In this document: positions 1 to 5,816 of the stretch, piece by piece
Layout of the letters: each line of letters starts with the position of its first letter
Position numbering within the stretch: position 1 is the stretch's first letter
From: an uncultured Acidobacteriota bacterium
GTDB lineage: Bacteria; Acidobacteriota; Thermoanaerobaculia; Gp7-AA8
DNA: 7,296 nt
NCBI GenBank assembly: GCA_946887105.1
Contig: CAMPKJ010000246.1
Coordinates: 1-7,296, forward strand
Reading direction: 5' to 3'
The notes under the pieces: generated by a model
The model's database searches: none
Told to the model about the DNA's origin: nothing
What the model saw: the letters and a program-made list of their open reading frames with translations, nothing else
Position numbers and translations under genes: made by a program

Positions 1-36
1 AACGGATTCGTCGCGGAAGTCTCGTTCGCGTTCTGA
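1..36 (+). CDS. C-terminal end of an upstream gene, possibly an outer membrane protein
   Basis: Frame 1 reads NGFVAEVSFAF and stops at TGA 34-36. The alternating hydrophobic residues and the terminal Phe are what the last beta strand (the BAM recognition signal) of an outer-membrane barrel looks like. Only eleven residues are visible, so the assignment is an inference from pattern alone. The position, just before the hairpin at 45-139 and on the same strand as the next genes, fits the end of a preceding transcription unit. Confidence 0.4.
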   Translation, partial: NGFVAEVSFAF

Positions 37-44
37 GGGTGAAG

Positions 45-139
45 CGGTTCCTCGGTTCCTCGGAGTTCCTCGGAGTTCCTCGGAGGGCGTTCAACCACTC
101 CGAGGAACCCGAGGAACCGACGAACTCCGAGGAACTCGA
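45..139. repeat. Intergenic hairpin built of iterated TTCCTCGG units, copy 1
   Basis: The left arm (45-85) consists of TTCCTCGG units, some extended to TTCCTCGGAG. After a short spacer (about 86-97) the right arm (98-139) carries the complementary CCGAGGAA and CTCCGAGGAA units, so the whole forms an imperfect inverted repeat able to fold into a long stem. It lies between the stop of the upstream gene and the ribosome binding site of the first YceI gene. A second copy of the same architecture is at 4067-4191. Its function is not known to me; a terminator or attenuator, a protein-binding site or a small dispersed element are all possible. No T-run follows the stem, so a standard intrinsic terminator is not supported. 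Confidence 0.85.
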
Positions 140-140
140 T

Positions 141-147
141 AGAGGAG
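141..147 (+). promoter_or_regulatory. Ribosome binding site fixing the start of the first YceI gene
   Basis: AGAGGAG lies five bases before ATG 153 and is the best Shine-Dalgarno sequence in this part of the window. It favours ATG 153 over the in-frame ATG at 39, whose product would begin with translated hairpin repeats. The choice is supported by the clean signal peptide that starts at 153. Confidence 0.8.
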
Positions 148-152
148 AAACC

Positions 153-752
153 ATGAAACGCATCGCAATCACCGCACTCGCATTCGCGATCTTCCTGGCC
201 GGAGTGGCCGCGGCCGATCGCTTCACGTCCACCAAAGGCGCGTTCGTCCGCATCGAAGGAACGTCGACGCTGCACGAGTGGAAGATGGAGAGCACCGCAA
301 TCACCGGACAGATCACCGCGCCGCCGCTTGCCCAATGGACGAGCGGCGCGCCGGTGGACGGTGACGCCACGGTGGCGATCCCCGTCACTTCGCTCAAGAG
401 CGAGCACGCCAAGATGGACAAGCTCATGGCCGAGGCGCTCAAGGCAAACACCAACCCGACCATCAAGTACGAACTGACCCAGGCCGTGGTCGCACAGCCG
501 GGAGCGACGTTCACGCTCGACACGCGCGGCAAGCTGACCATCGCCGGCGTGACGCGCGACGTGGAGATGAAAGTGACCGGCACGCGCGACTCGGCGGGCA
601 CGTACTTTCTGACCGGACAGGTTCCGATCCGCATGACCGACTACGGCATCAAGCCGCCGACGGCCATGCTCGGGACGATCAAGACCGGCAACGACGTGAA
701 GGTCACGTTCCGCTGGGCAGTGCATCCCGCAAACAACGAAGCGAAGAACTGA
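153..752 (+). CDS. YceI-family periplasmic protein, first of a tandem pair
   Basis: This 199-residue protein starts with a signal peptide (Lys-Arg n-region, hydrophobic core, VAAA before Asp22; cleavage near residue 20-21), so it should act in the periplasm or outside the cell. The mature part is a typical YceI domain: GTSTLHEWKMES near the start, a GDATVAIPVTSLKSEH strand-helix section, LTIAGVTRDVEM, and the signature RMTDYGIKPP near the end. YceI proteins are lipocalin-like beta barrels that bind isoprenoid or other amphiphilic lipids; the ligand here cannot be read from sequence. A seven-base gap separates it from its paralog at 760, so the two are probably cotranscribed. An upstream in-frame ATG at 39 is rejected because it reads through the hairpin. 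Confidence 0.93.
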   Translation: MKRIAITALAFAIFLAGVAAADRFTSTKGAFVRIEGTSTLHEWKMESTAITGQITAPPLAQWTSGAPVDGDATVAIPVTSLKSEHAKMDKLMAEALKANTNPTIKYELTQAVVAQPGATFTLDTRGKLTIAGVTRDVEMKVTGTRDSAGTYFLTGQVPIRMTDYGIKPPTAMLGTIKTGNDVKVTFRWAVHPANNEAKN

Positions 753-759
753 GGATCCC

Positions 760-1395
760 ATGCACGCCCTCCTTCTCACGGCGGTGTTGTTGACGGCGAG
801 TCCGTCGAGCGAAGTGGTGCTCGACGGCTCGTCGAACGTCGCCGGCTGGCGCTGCCGCGGCACGTCCATCAACGCCGAGATGACCATCGCCACCTCGGCG
901 ACGCACCTCAACGAAGTGATCGATCGCGTCGAAGACGGCAACATCGGCGTCTGGATGGCGAAGCCGGAGATGGGACGTTTTCCCGCTCCCGATTTCGATC
1001 TGGTCATCCCCGCGAATGCGTTCCGCTGCGGCAACCGGGTCATGGAAAGCGACATGCGTGAGGCGCTCAAGGCGGATCGCCATCCGCAGGTGGCGTTCAC
1101 GTTCCGCCAGCTGCGCGGCGGCGTGCAGCACGATCTCGACAGCGGCCTGTATCACGCAACGATTGCCGGAGACCTGACCCTGGCCGGCGTCACCAGGACG
1201 ATCGACCTGCAGATCTCGGCGCAGCGCGTCTCGCGGACGACCTTCCGCGTGCGCGCCGAGCTTCCCCTGCGCATGACCGACTTCGGCATCAAGCCGCCGT
1301 CCGCGCTGTTCGGCGCCATCCGCGCGAAGAACAGCCTCACGGTGCGCTTCGATCTGACGCTGAACGTCGCGCAGGCGGCGCGGAGGCAGTCATGA
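760..1395 (+). CDS. YceI-family protein, second of a tandem pair
   Basis: This 211-residue protein shares the YceI layout with its neighbour: GTSINAEMTIA in the N-terminal half, LTLAGVTRTIDLQIS, and RMTDFGIKPPSALFG, which aligns with RMTDYGIKPPTAMLG of the first copy. The two are diverged paralogs. The N-terminus (MHALLLTAVLLTAS) is hydrophobic but lacks Lys/Arg, so it is a short, weak signal peptide. Unlike its neighbour it has two Cys (about residues 32 and 90) that could form a disulfide in the periplasm. GAGGA at 751-755 precedes ATG 760 at a short spacing. The last four bases overlap the kinase start (ATGA, 1392-1395), suggesting translational coupling and a functional link to the sensor. 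The ligand is unknown. Confidence 0.92.
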   Translation: MHALLLTAVLLTASPSSEVVLDGSSNVAGWRCRGTSINAEMTIATSATHLNEVIDRVEDGNIGVWMAKPEMGRFPAPDFDLVIPANAFRCGNRVMESDMREALKADRHPQVAFTFRQLRGGVQHDLDSGLYHATIAGDLTLAGVTRTIDLQISAQRVSRTTFRVRAELPLRMTDFGIKPPSALFGAIRAKNSLTVRFDLTLNVAQAARRQS

Positions 1396-2801
1396 ATCAA
1401 ACGCTCACCGCGCCGCGGCCGGCTGTATTTAGTGCAGAATCTGCCGTCAGTGAGCCCGCGCTGATGATCACCCTCAAACAACTGAAGGTCGTGGCGACGA
1501 TCACGCCGGCGCTGGCGTTGATCACGATCGAAGCGGTCCGTTACGTCGTCATCGGCATCCTGCCGGTGTGGCAACGGCTGGCGCTCGACGCGGCGGCCAT
1601 CGCGGCGATGGTGCTGTTCTCCGCGATCATCTTTCGCTTCGTCGGGCAGATGCAGGGGCACCTCGAGCGCCGCAACCGCGAGCTGCTCGCGCTGCACAGC
1701 GCCGGTCTCGACGTCGCCGCGGAGCTGTCGCTCGATGTGGTGCTGAACAAAGTGGTCGAGCAGGCGCGCAATCTGGTCGGCGCAAAATATGGCGCGCTGT
1801 CCGTCATCGACCGTGACGGCAACATCAAGGAGTTCATCACCTCCGGCATCTCCGCCGAAGAGCGCGCCGCCATCGGTCCGCCGCCGGTCGGCCACGGCGT
1901 TCTCGGCGTCGTGCTTCGCGGTGGACAGCGACTGCGCCTGCGCGATGTGGCCGAGCATCCGCACTCGAAGGGCTTTCCGCCCAATCATCCGGTGATGCGC
2001 TCGCTGCTGGCCGTGCCGGTGACGTGCAAGAGTCCGTTTCTCGGCAACATCTATCTGAGCGAGAAAGCGAACGGTGCGCTGTTCACGCCGGACGATGAGG
2101 AAACGCTGGAGCGCTTTGCCGTGCAGGCCGCGATCGCGATCGACAACGCCCATCTGCACGCGCAGGCGGCGGAGATCGCCACCGCGCGCGAGCGCCTGCG
2201 CATCGCTCACGAGATGCACGACGGTCTGGCGCAGGTTCTCGGGTATGTGAACACGAAGGTGCAGGCGGCGAAGATGTACCTCAAGCGCGGCAAGACCGAG
2301 GAGGCCAGCACGCAGCTCGAGGAGCTCGCGCTTTCCGCGCGTCAGGCGTACGTCGATGTGCGCGAGGCCATCGTCGGACTGCGCACGCTGCCCGGCAGCA
2401 ATCGTTCGCTGGAAGAGGTCCTCGGCGAGTTCCTGCAGCAATGGCGCGAACAGAGTGGCGTGAGCACGGAGCTGAACATCGATCCCGAGCTGCGGCTGCC
2501 GATGTCCATCGAGCTGCAGGTGGTGCGCATCATCCAGGAGTCGCTGACGAACGTGCGCAAGCACGCGCGGGCGACGGTCGTGCGCGTCGACGTGCACGCG
2601 CGTGCCGGCGAACTGGCGGTGAGCGTCAGCGACAACGGCCTCGGCTTCAATCCGGAGGTGACCTCGCGCGGCGAGTTCCCGAAGTTCGGCTTGACCACCA
2701 TGCGCGAGCGCGCGGCCAGCATCGGCGGCGCACTCGAGGTCACCAGCGCGCCGGCCAGCGGGACGACGGTGCGTTTCACGATGCCGTTCGTGAGCGGGTA
2801 A
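1392..2801 (+). CDS. Membrane sensor histidine kinase, GAF domain, NarX/DegS (HisKA_3) type
   Basis: The 469-residue kinase has two membrane helices (about 33-57 and 64-83), a GAF domain (about 105-255), a HisKA_3 dimerisation domain with HEMHDGLAQ (phosphoacceptor His276), and an HATPase_c domain with N-box ESLTNVRKHA (Asn387), G1 box DNGLGF (414-419) and a G2-like FGLTTMRERA. All catalytic boxes look intact. The GAF domain resembles those of the DevS/DosS/DosT group (AKYGALSVID, GHGVLGVVLR, GFPPNHPVMRS, FLGNIYLSEK), and His199 falls where DevS has its heme-ligating His. GGAGG at 1382-1386 precedes the ATG. The partner is very probably the regulator at 3419-4063. The overlap with a YceI gene suggests that envelope or lipid status is either the signal or the output, which is inference. 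Confidence 0.95.
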   Translation: MNQTLTAPRPAVFSAESAVSEPALMITLKQLKVVATITPALALITIEAVRYVVIGILPVWQRLALDAAAIAAMVLFSAIIFRFVGQMQGHLERRNRELLALHSAGLDVAAELSLDVVLNKVVEQARNLVGAKYGALSVIDRDGNIKEFITSGISAEERAAIGPPPVGHGVLGVVLRGGQRLRLRDVAEHPHSKGFPPNHPVMRSLLAVPVTCKSPFLGNIYLSEKANGALFTPDDEETLERFAVQAAIAIDNAHLHAQAAEIATARERLRIAHEMHDGLAQVLGYVNTKVQAAKMYLKRGKTEEASTQLEELALSARQAYVDVREAIVGLRTLPGSNRSLEEVLGEFLQQWREQSGVSTELNIDPELRLPMSIELQVVRIIQESLTNVRKHARATVVRVDVHARAGELAVSVSDNGLGFNPEVTSRGEFPKFGLTTMRERAASIGGALEVTSAPASGTTVRFTMPFVSG

Positions 2802-2803
2802 CG

Positions 2804-2853
2804 GAGTGGTCATACGGACGGTGCCTGAAATGGCTATTGTCCGAAGACCACTC
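2804..2853. repeat. Imperfect inverted repeat between the kinase gene and the DUF1579-like gene
   Basis: GAGTGGTC (2804-2811) pairs with GACCACTC (2846-2853), and CGGAC (2815-2819) pairs with GTCCG (2839-2843), leaving a small internal bulge and a loop of about 19 bases. It starts three bases after the kinase stop and ends 20 bases before the next ATG. There is no following T-run, so it is more likely an operator, an mRNA-stabilising stem or an attenuator than a factor-independent terminator. Confidence 0.55.
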
Positions 2854-2872
2854 GCGCCGTGATGCTCGGCGC

Positions 2873-3391
2873 ATGAAACGAGTCCTGCTCGCCGCCACAC
2901 TCCTGGTCGCCCTTCATGCATCCGCCGCCGGTCCGGACGACTTCGACTTCCACATCGGCACGTGGAAGACGCACGTCAAGCGCCGCCTGCGTCCGCTGAC
3001 TGGTTCCTCGACCTGGGTGGAGATGAACGGCACGACCATCGTGCGCAAGGTGTGGGATGGCAAAGCGAATCTCGTGGAGCTCGTAGCCGACACGCCGAAC
3101 GGCCGCTTCGAAGGTCTCAACCTCCGGCTCTACAACCCGCAGGCGCGCCAGTGGAGCCTGAGCTTCGCATCGAGCAGCGACGGGACGCTCGCGCCGCCCA
3201 CGATCGGCGAGTTCAAGAACGGCCGCGGCGAGTTTTACGCGCAGGAGACGCTCAACGGCCGCGCCATCCTGGTGCGCTTCATCATCTCGGACATCACTCC
3301 CGAATCCATTCGCTTCGAGCAGGCCTTCTCCCACGACGGAGGCAAGACGTGGGAAGTGAACTGGATCGCCACCGACACGCGGGTGAAGTGA
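2873..3391 (+). CDS. Secreted DUF1579-like protein of unknown function
   Basis: The 172-residue product begins with a clear signal peptide (MKRVLLAATLLVALHASAA, cleavage near residue 19), followed by FDFHIGTWKTHV, the opening characteristic of DUF1579-type proteins. Later blocks alternate short strands with conserved Gly and Trp (STWVEMNGTTIVRKVWDG, EGLNLRLYNPQARQWSLSF, FEQAFSHDGGKTWEVNWI), as expected for a small lipocalin-like beta barrel. No catalytic residue pattern is visible. The start at 2873 is chosen because it gives the signal peptide, although no good Shine-Dalgarno is present. The gene sits between the kinase and its regulator, so it may belong to the same response, perhaps as an accessory or target. 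Its biochemical role is not known to me. Confidence 0.8.
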   Translation: MKRVLLAATLLVALHASAAGPDDFDFHIGTWKTHVKRRLRPLTGSSTWVEMNGTTIVRKVWDGKANLVELVADTPNGRFEGLNLRLYNPQARQWSLSFASSSDGTLAPPTIGEFKNGRGEFYAQETLNGRAILVRFIISDITPESIRFEQAFSHDGGKTWEVNWIATDTRVK

Positions 3392-3404
3392 AGCGGAAGC
3401 ACCC

Positions 3405-3410
3405 TATACT
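3405..3410 (+). promoter_or_regulatory. Candidate -10 box for the response regulator gene
   Basis: TATACT matches the sigma-70 -10 consensus at five of six positions and ends eight bases before the ATG at 3419. Transcription would begin at or next to the start codon, giving a leaderless or nearly leaderless mRNA. No Shine-Dalgarno lies at a useful distance. A -35 box is weak (GTGAAG at 3383-3388 is the best candidate). Confidence 0.45.
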
Positions 3411-3418
3411 GCGCCGCG

Positions 3419-4063
3419 ATGCGCATCCTCATCGCCGACGATCACGCGTTGTTCCGCGACGGTCTCCGCAGCCTCCTGACCGCGGAAGGCCACGAGGTCG
3501 TCGGCGAGGCGAAAAACGGACGCGAAGCCGTGGCCATGACGCGCGAGCTGCTGCCGGAGATGGTCCTGATGGACCTCTCCATGCCCGAAGTCGACGGAAT
3601 CGCGGCCACGAAGCTGATCTCCGCCGAGCTGCCGCAGGTCAAGGTGGTCATCCTCACGGCGTCGGAGAGCGACGCGACGCTGTTCGAAGCGATCAAGTCG
3701 GGCGCGCAGGGTTACCTGATCAAGAACCTGGAGGCGGACGATTTCTTCGCGCTGCTCGACCGCGCCAGCAAAGGCGAGCCCGCATTCACGCCGACGCTCG
3801 CGCGCCGCCTGCTCGTCGAGTTCGCAAAACCGCCGGAGGCGCAACCCGCGGCCGAGACAGACGCGCTGACCGCGCGCGAGCGCGAGGTGCTGGAGCTGAT
3901 GGTCGAAGGCGTGGTCTCCAATCGCAAGCTCGCCAAACGCCTCGGCCTCAGCGAGAACACGGTCAAATTTCACGTCCGCAACATCCTCGACAAGCTCCGC
4001 CTGCACAATCGCGCCGAAGTCGTAGGCTACGCGCTGCGCAAGCGCATCGACCCGGGCGCGTAG
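3419..4063 (+). CDS. NarL/FixJ-family response regulator with LuxR-type DNA-binding domain
   Basis: The 214-residue protein has a receiver domain (about 1-118) with the acidic pair Asp7-Asp8, phosphoacceptor Asp52 in LMDLSMP, conserved Thr80 and Lys102 (YLIKN), then a linker and a LuxR-type HTH (about 148-205) with LTAREREVLELMVEG and NRKLAKRLGLSENTVKFHVRNIL. All receiver switch residues are present, so it should be phosphorylated by a HisKA_3 kinase, most likely the one at 1392-2801, and then bind DNA as a dimer. The HTH has Asn-Arg-Lys-Leu where many family members have NKEIA, a mild deviation in the first helix. Target promoters are unknown; the YceI unit upstream and the operon downstream of the hairpin are the nearest candidates. 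Confidence 0.96.
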   Translation: MRILIADDHALFRDGLRSLLTAEGHEVVGEAKNGREAVAMTRELLPEMVLMDLSMPEVDGIAATKLISAELPQVKVVILTASESDATLFEAIKSGAQGYLIKNLEADDFFALLDRASKGEPAFTPTLARRLLVEFAKPPEAQPAAETDALTAREREVLELMVEGVVSNRKLAKRLGLSENTVKFHVRNILDKLRLHNRAEVVGYALRKRIDPGA

Positions 4064-4066
4064 AGG

Positions 4067-4191
4067 CGGTTCCTCGGTTCCTCGGTTCCTCGGAGTTCCT
4101 CGGTTCCTCGGTTCCTCGGAGTCCTCGGAGTGGCCCCGGCAGGATCGTCCCCCCGAGGAACTCCGAGGAACCCGAGGAACCCGAGGAACGG
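4067..4191. repeat. Intergenic hairpin built of iterated TTCCTCGG units, copy 2
   Basis: The left arm (4067-4130) holds seven TTCCTCGG-type units, including TTCCTCGGAG and one shortened GTCCTCGGAG. The right arm (4153-4191) holds four complementary CCGAGGAA units, with a spacer near 4131-4152. The unit period is 8 or 10 bases on the left and 9 or 10 on the right. The element begins four bases after the response regulator stop and ends 24 bases before the next ATG, filling almost the whole gap. The unit sequence and inverted layout match copy 1 at 45-139, while unit number and spacer differ, which points to an expandable dispersed element. Confidence 0.88.
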
Positions 4192-4202
4192 AGCCCCTGC
4201 GG

Positions 4203-4208
4203 TACTCT
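4203..4208 (+). promoter_or_regulatory. Weak candidate -10 box for the nucleotidyltransferase-TIGR04222-DUF692 operon
   Basis: TACTCT fits the TAnnnT core of a -10 box and ends seven bases before ATG 4216, almost the same geometry as TATACT before the response regulator gene. There is no Shine-Dalgarno close to this ATG, so a leaderless transcript is again possible. It lies directly after the hairpin copy 2. No convincing -35 element is present. Confidence 0.3.
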
Positions 4209-4215
4209 TCCGGCC

Positions 4216-4935
4216 ATGCAATTGCCCGAAGACGTGCGTCGTGTCGTGGACGGTCTCGTCTCCTCCGCCGAGGATGCGTTCGGCGACGAGCTCCGCTCCG
4301 TCATTCTCTATGGCTCGGGTGCCGAAGGCCGCCTGCGCGCGACGTCGGACGTGAATCTGCTGTTCGTGCTGTCGCACTTCGACACCTCGGCGGACGCGTT
4401 CCGTGAGCCCTTCCGCGCCGCGCGTGCCGCGGCGAACATCTCCGCCATGTTCATGGTCGACAGCGAGCTCGATGATGCCGCTGAGGCCTTCGCGCAGAAG
4501 TTCGCCGACATCGGACGCAGGCACGTCGTGCTGTACGGCGACGACGTGGTGGCGCGGCTGCGCATTCCGCGCGACGCGCTCCTGCGCCGCACGCGCCAGG
4601 TGCTGCTGAATCTGACCATGCGCTTGCGCGAGGCGTATGTCGAACGCAGCCTGCGCGAGGAGCAGTGCGCGATCGTGGTCGCCGATGCCACCGGCCCGCT
4701 GCGCACATCCGCCTCCGCGATCGTCGAGCTGGAAGGCAGCGAGCCGCTGCCGCCGAAGGAAGCGCTCGAAGCGGTGGTGAGCGAGCTCGCACAGCGCGAG
4801 CTCGCGGACGTGCTGCCCCATCTCTCCGAAGCGCGCGAGCGGCGGGTGCTGCCGGCGGGCGAGGCGGCGTCGATCCTCTTCCGCACGCTGGAGCTGGCGC
4901 GCGCGCTGTACCACCGCGCATCGCGACTGTCATGA
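4216..4935 (+). CDS. Nucleotidyltransferase-fold protein with degenerate metal motif
   Basis: The 239-residue protein has an N-terminal polymerase-beta/MNT-type nucleotidyltransferase domain: SVILYGSGAEGRLRATSDVN (residues 28-47) followed by strand LLFVL. The GS pair (33-34) and Asp45 are present, but the second metal-binding acidic residue of the usual D-x-D/E motif is Asn47. The enzyme may be inactive or have altered activity. The C-terminal half is helical and charged (about 130-239), ending in LFRTLELARALYHRASRLS, resembling the helical partner domains common in this superfamily. It is the first gene of an operon: its stop overlaps the next start (ATGA, 4932-4935). Its target is unknown. 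The co-occurrence suggests a regulatory or substrate-handling role for the membrane protein or the MNIO enzyme, which is inference. Confidence 0.8.
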   Translation: MQLPEDVRRVVDGLVSSAEDAFGDELRSVILYGSGAEGRLRATSDVNLLFVLSHFDTSADAFREPFRAARAAANISAMFMVDSELDDAAEAFAQKFADIGRRHVVLYGDDVVARLRIPRDALLRRTRQVLLNLTMRLREAYVERSLREEQCAIVVADATGPLRTSASAIVELEGSEPLPPKEALEAVVSELAQRELADVLPHLSEARERRVLPAGEAASILFRTLELARALYHRASRLS

Positions 4936-5816
4936 ATCCATTCGACTACTCCGGTCCGCTGTTCCTGCTCTTCTACGTGGCGCTGATCGCGCTGACGCTG
5001 TTCGCGATCAAGCGCCTGCGCACGCGCCAGGAGCTGCGCGATGTGCCGTACAGCGACGCTCCGTGGAACGATCCCTACCGCATCGCGTTTCTGCGCGGCG
5101 GTAAGAACGAACTGCTGCGCGTGGCCGTGGTGTCGCTCGTCGATCGCGGCCTGCTGAGCGTCCAGAACGACAAGGTCCAGACCACGATCCTCGGGCGCGA
5201 GACGCAGGCGCGCAAAAGGATCGAGCGGGAGATCCTCGAGTACTGCCGCAACACGCGCGAGCCGAAGGAGCTCTTCTCCGCGCACCATTTCAACGGTGCC
5301 GAGGCGGAGTACGAAAGCGAGCTGGCGCGCATGCAGCTCATGCCCGATGACGCGACGAAACGGAGGCGCCGCGCGCTGGCGCTCGGCGCCTCCGGCGTGC
5401 TGCTGTTCTTCTCGCTGACGAAAATCATCGTGGCGCTGTCGCGCGGCCGCACGAATATCGCTTTCCTGATGGTCTTGACGATCGTTGGGTTGGTGCTGGT
5501 GGTGAAAGCTACCGCCCCGCGCCTCACCGCGCGCGGCGAAGTGTTGCTCGAGAACGTGCGCAATCTCTTCGCCTCGCTGAAAGTGCGCGCGCCGCAGATT
5601 CGTCCCGGCGGCGCGTCGACGGAGCTGGTGATGCTGGCCGCGGTCTTCGGCCTCCTGGAGTTGCCGCGCGAGAATTTCAAGTGGACGCAGCAGCTCTTCC
5701 AGCGATCCACTGCCGCGACGTCGGCGACCTCGACCTGCGGCAGTTCCTCCGGCTCGTGCGGCAGCAGCTGCGGAGGCGGAGGTTGCGGAGGCGGCTGCGG
5801 AGGCTGCGGGTCGTGA
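4932..5816 (+). CDS. TIGR04222-family membrane protein with Cys/Gly-rich C-terminal tail
   Basis: The 294-residue protein opens with MNPFDYSGPLFLLFY and continues with DPYRIAFLRGGKNELLRVAV and LVDRGLL, the hallmarks of the TIGR04222 N-terminal domain. Membrane helices are predicted by eye at about 9-27, 148-169 and 175-193. Positive residues after helix 1 (KRLRTR) and before helix 2 (KRRRR) put both the middle domain (28-147) and the C-terminal region in the cytosol. After a hydrophobic segment (232-244) comes a low-complexity tail (about 258-294) with six Cys at 269, 276, 280, 285, 289 and 292 spaced by Gly and Ser. Such tails resemble RiPP core peptides, and family members are, as I recall, often next to DUF692 genes, as here. 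The tail is the likely substrate of the next gene's product. Start and stop overlap both neighbours. Confidence 0.85.
   Translation: MNPFDYSGPLFLLFYVALIALTLFAIKRLRTRQELRDVPYSDAPWNDPYRIAFLRGGKNELLRVAVVSLVDRGLLSVQNDKVQTTILGRETQARKRIEREILEYCRNTREPKELFSAHHFNGAEAEYESELARMQLMPDDATKRRRRALALGASGVLLFFSLTKIIVALSRGRTNIAFLMVLTIVGLVLVVKATAPRLTARGEVLLENVRNLFASLKVRAPQIRPGGASTELVMLAAVFGLLELPRENFKWTQQLFQRSTAATSATSTCGSSSGSCGSSCGGGGCGGGCGGCGS
5736..5813 (+). repeat. DNA repeats encoding the Cys/Gly tail; also supply a ribosome binding site
   Basis: TGCGGAGGC (Cys-Gly-Gly) occurs in frame three times, at 5769, 5784 and 5796, inside a Cys/Gly/Ser-coding stretch. The last copy contains GGAGG at 5799-5803, nine bases before the GTG start of the DUF692 gene, so the same bases encode the tail and serve the next gene. 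The short direct repeats could expand or contract by slippage and change the number of Cys. Confidence 0.65.

Noticed and set aside
39..152. ATG 39 as start of the first YceI protein
   Set aside because: It would translate the repeat arms and place the signal peptide 38 residues inside the protein; ATG 153 has a strong Shine-Dalgarno.
2835..2840. TATTGT as a -10 box for the DUF1579-like gene
   Set aside because: There is no -35 element, and it lies within the loop and stem of the inverted repeat; the evidence is too weak to call a promoter.
1152..2921. Minus-strand open frame of 589 codons opposite the kinase gene
   Set aside because: It is low-complexity and rich in Arg, His, Asp and Leu with no recognisable motif, and is fully antisense to an intact histidine kinase.
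2962..4215. Upstream extension of the nucleotidyltransferase frame back to 2962
   Set aside because: That part is an Arg-rich out-of-frame reading of the DUF1579-like and regulator genes and crosses the hairpin; the conserved domain begins right after ATG 4216.
5769..5810. GGAGG-rich repeats as a CRISPR or iteron array
   Set aside because: They are short, in codon phase, and encode Cys-Gly repeats of a recognised protein family tail.
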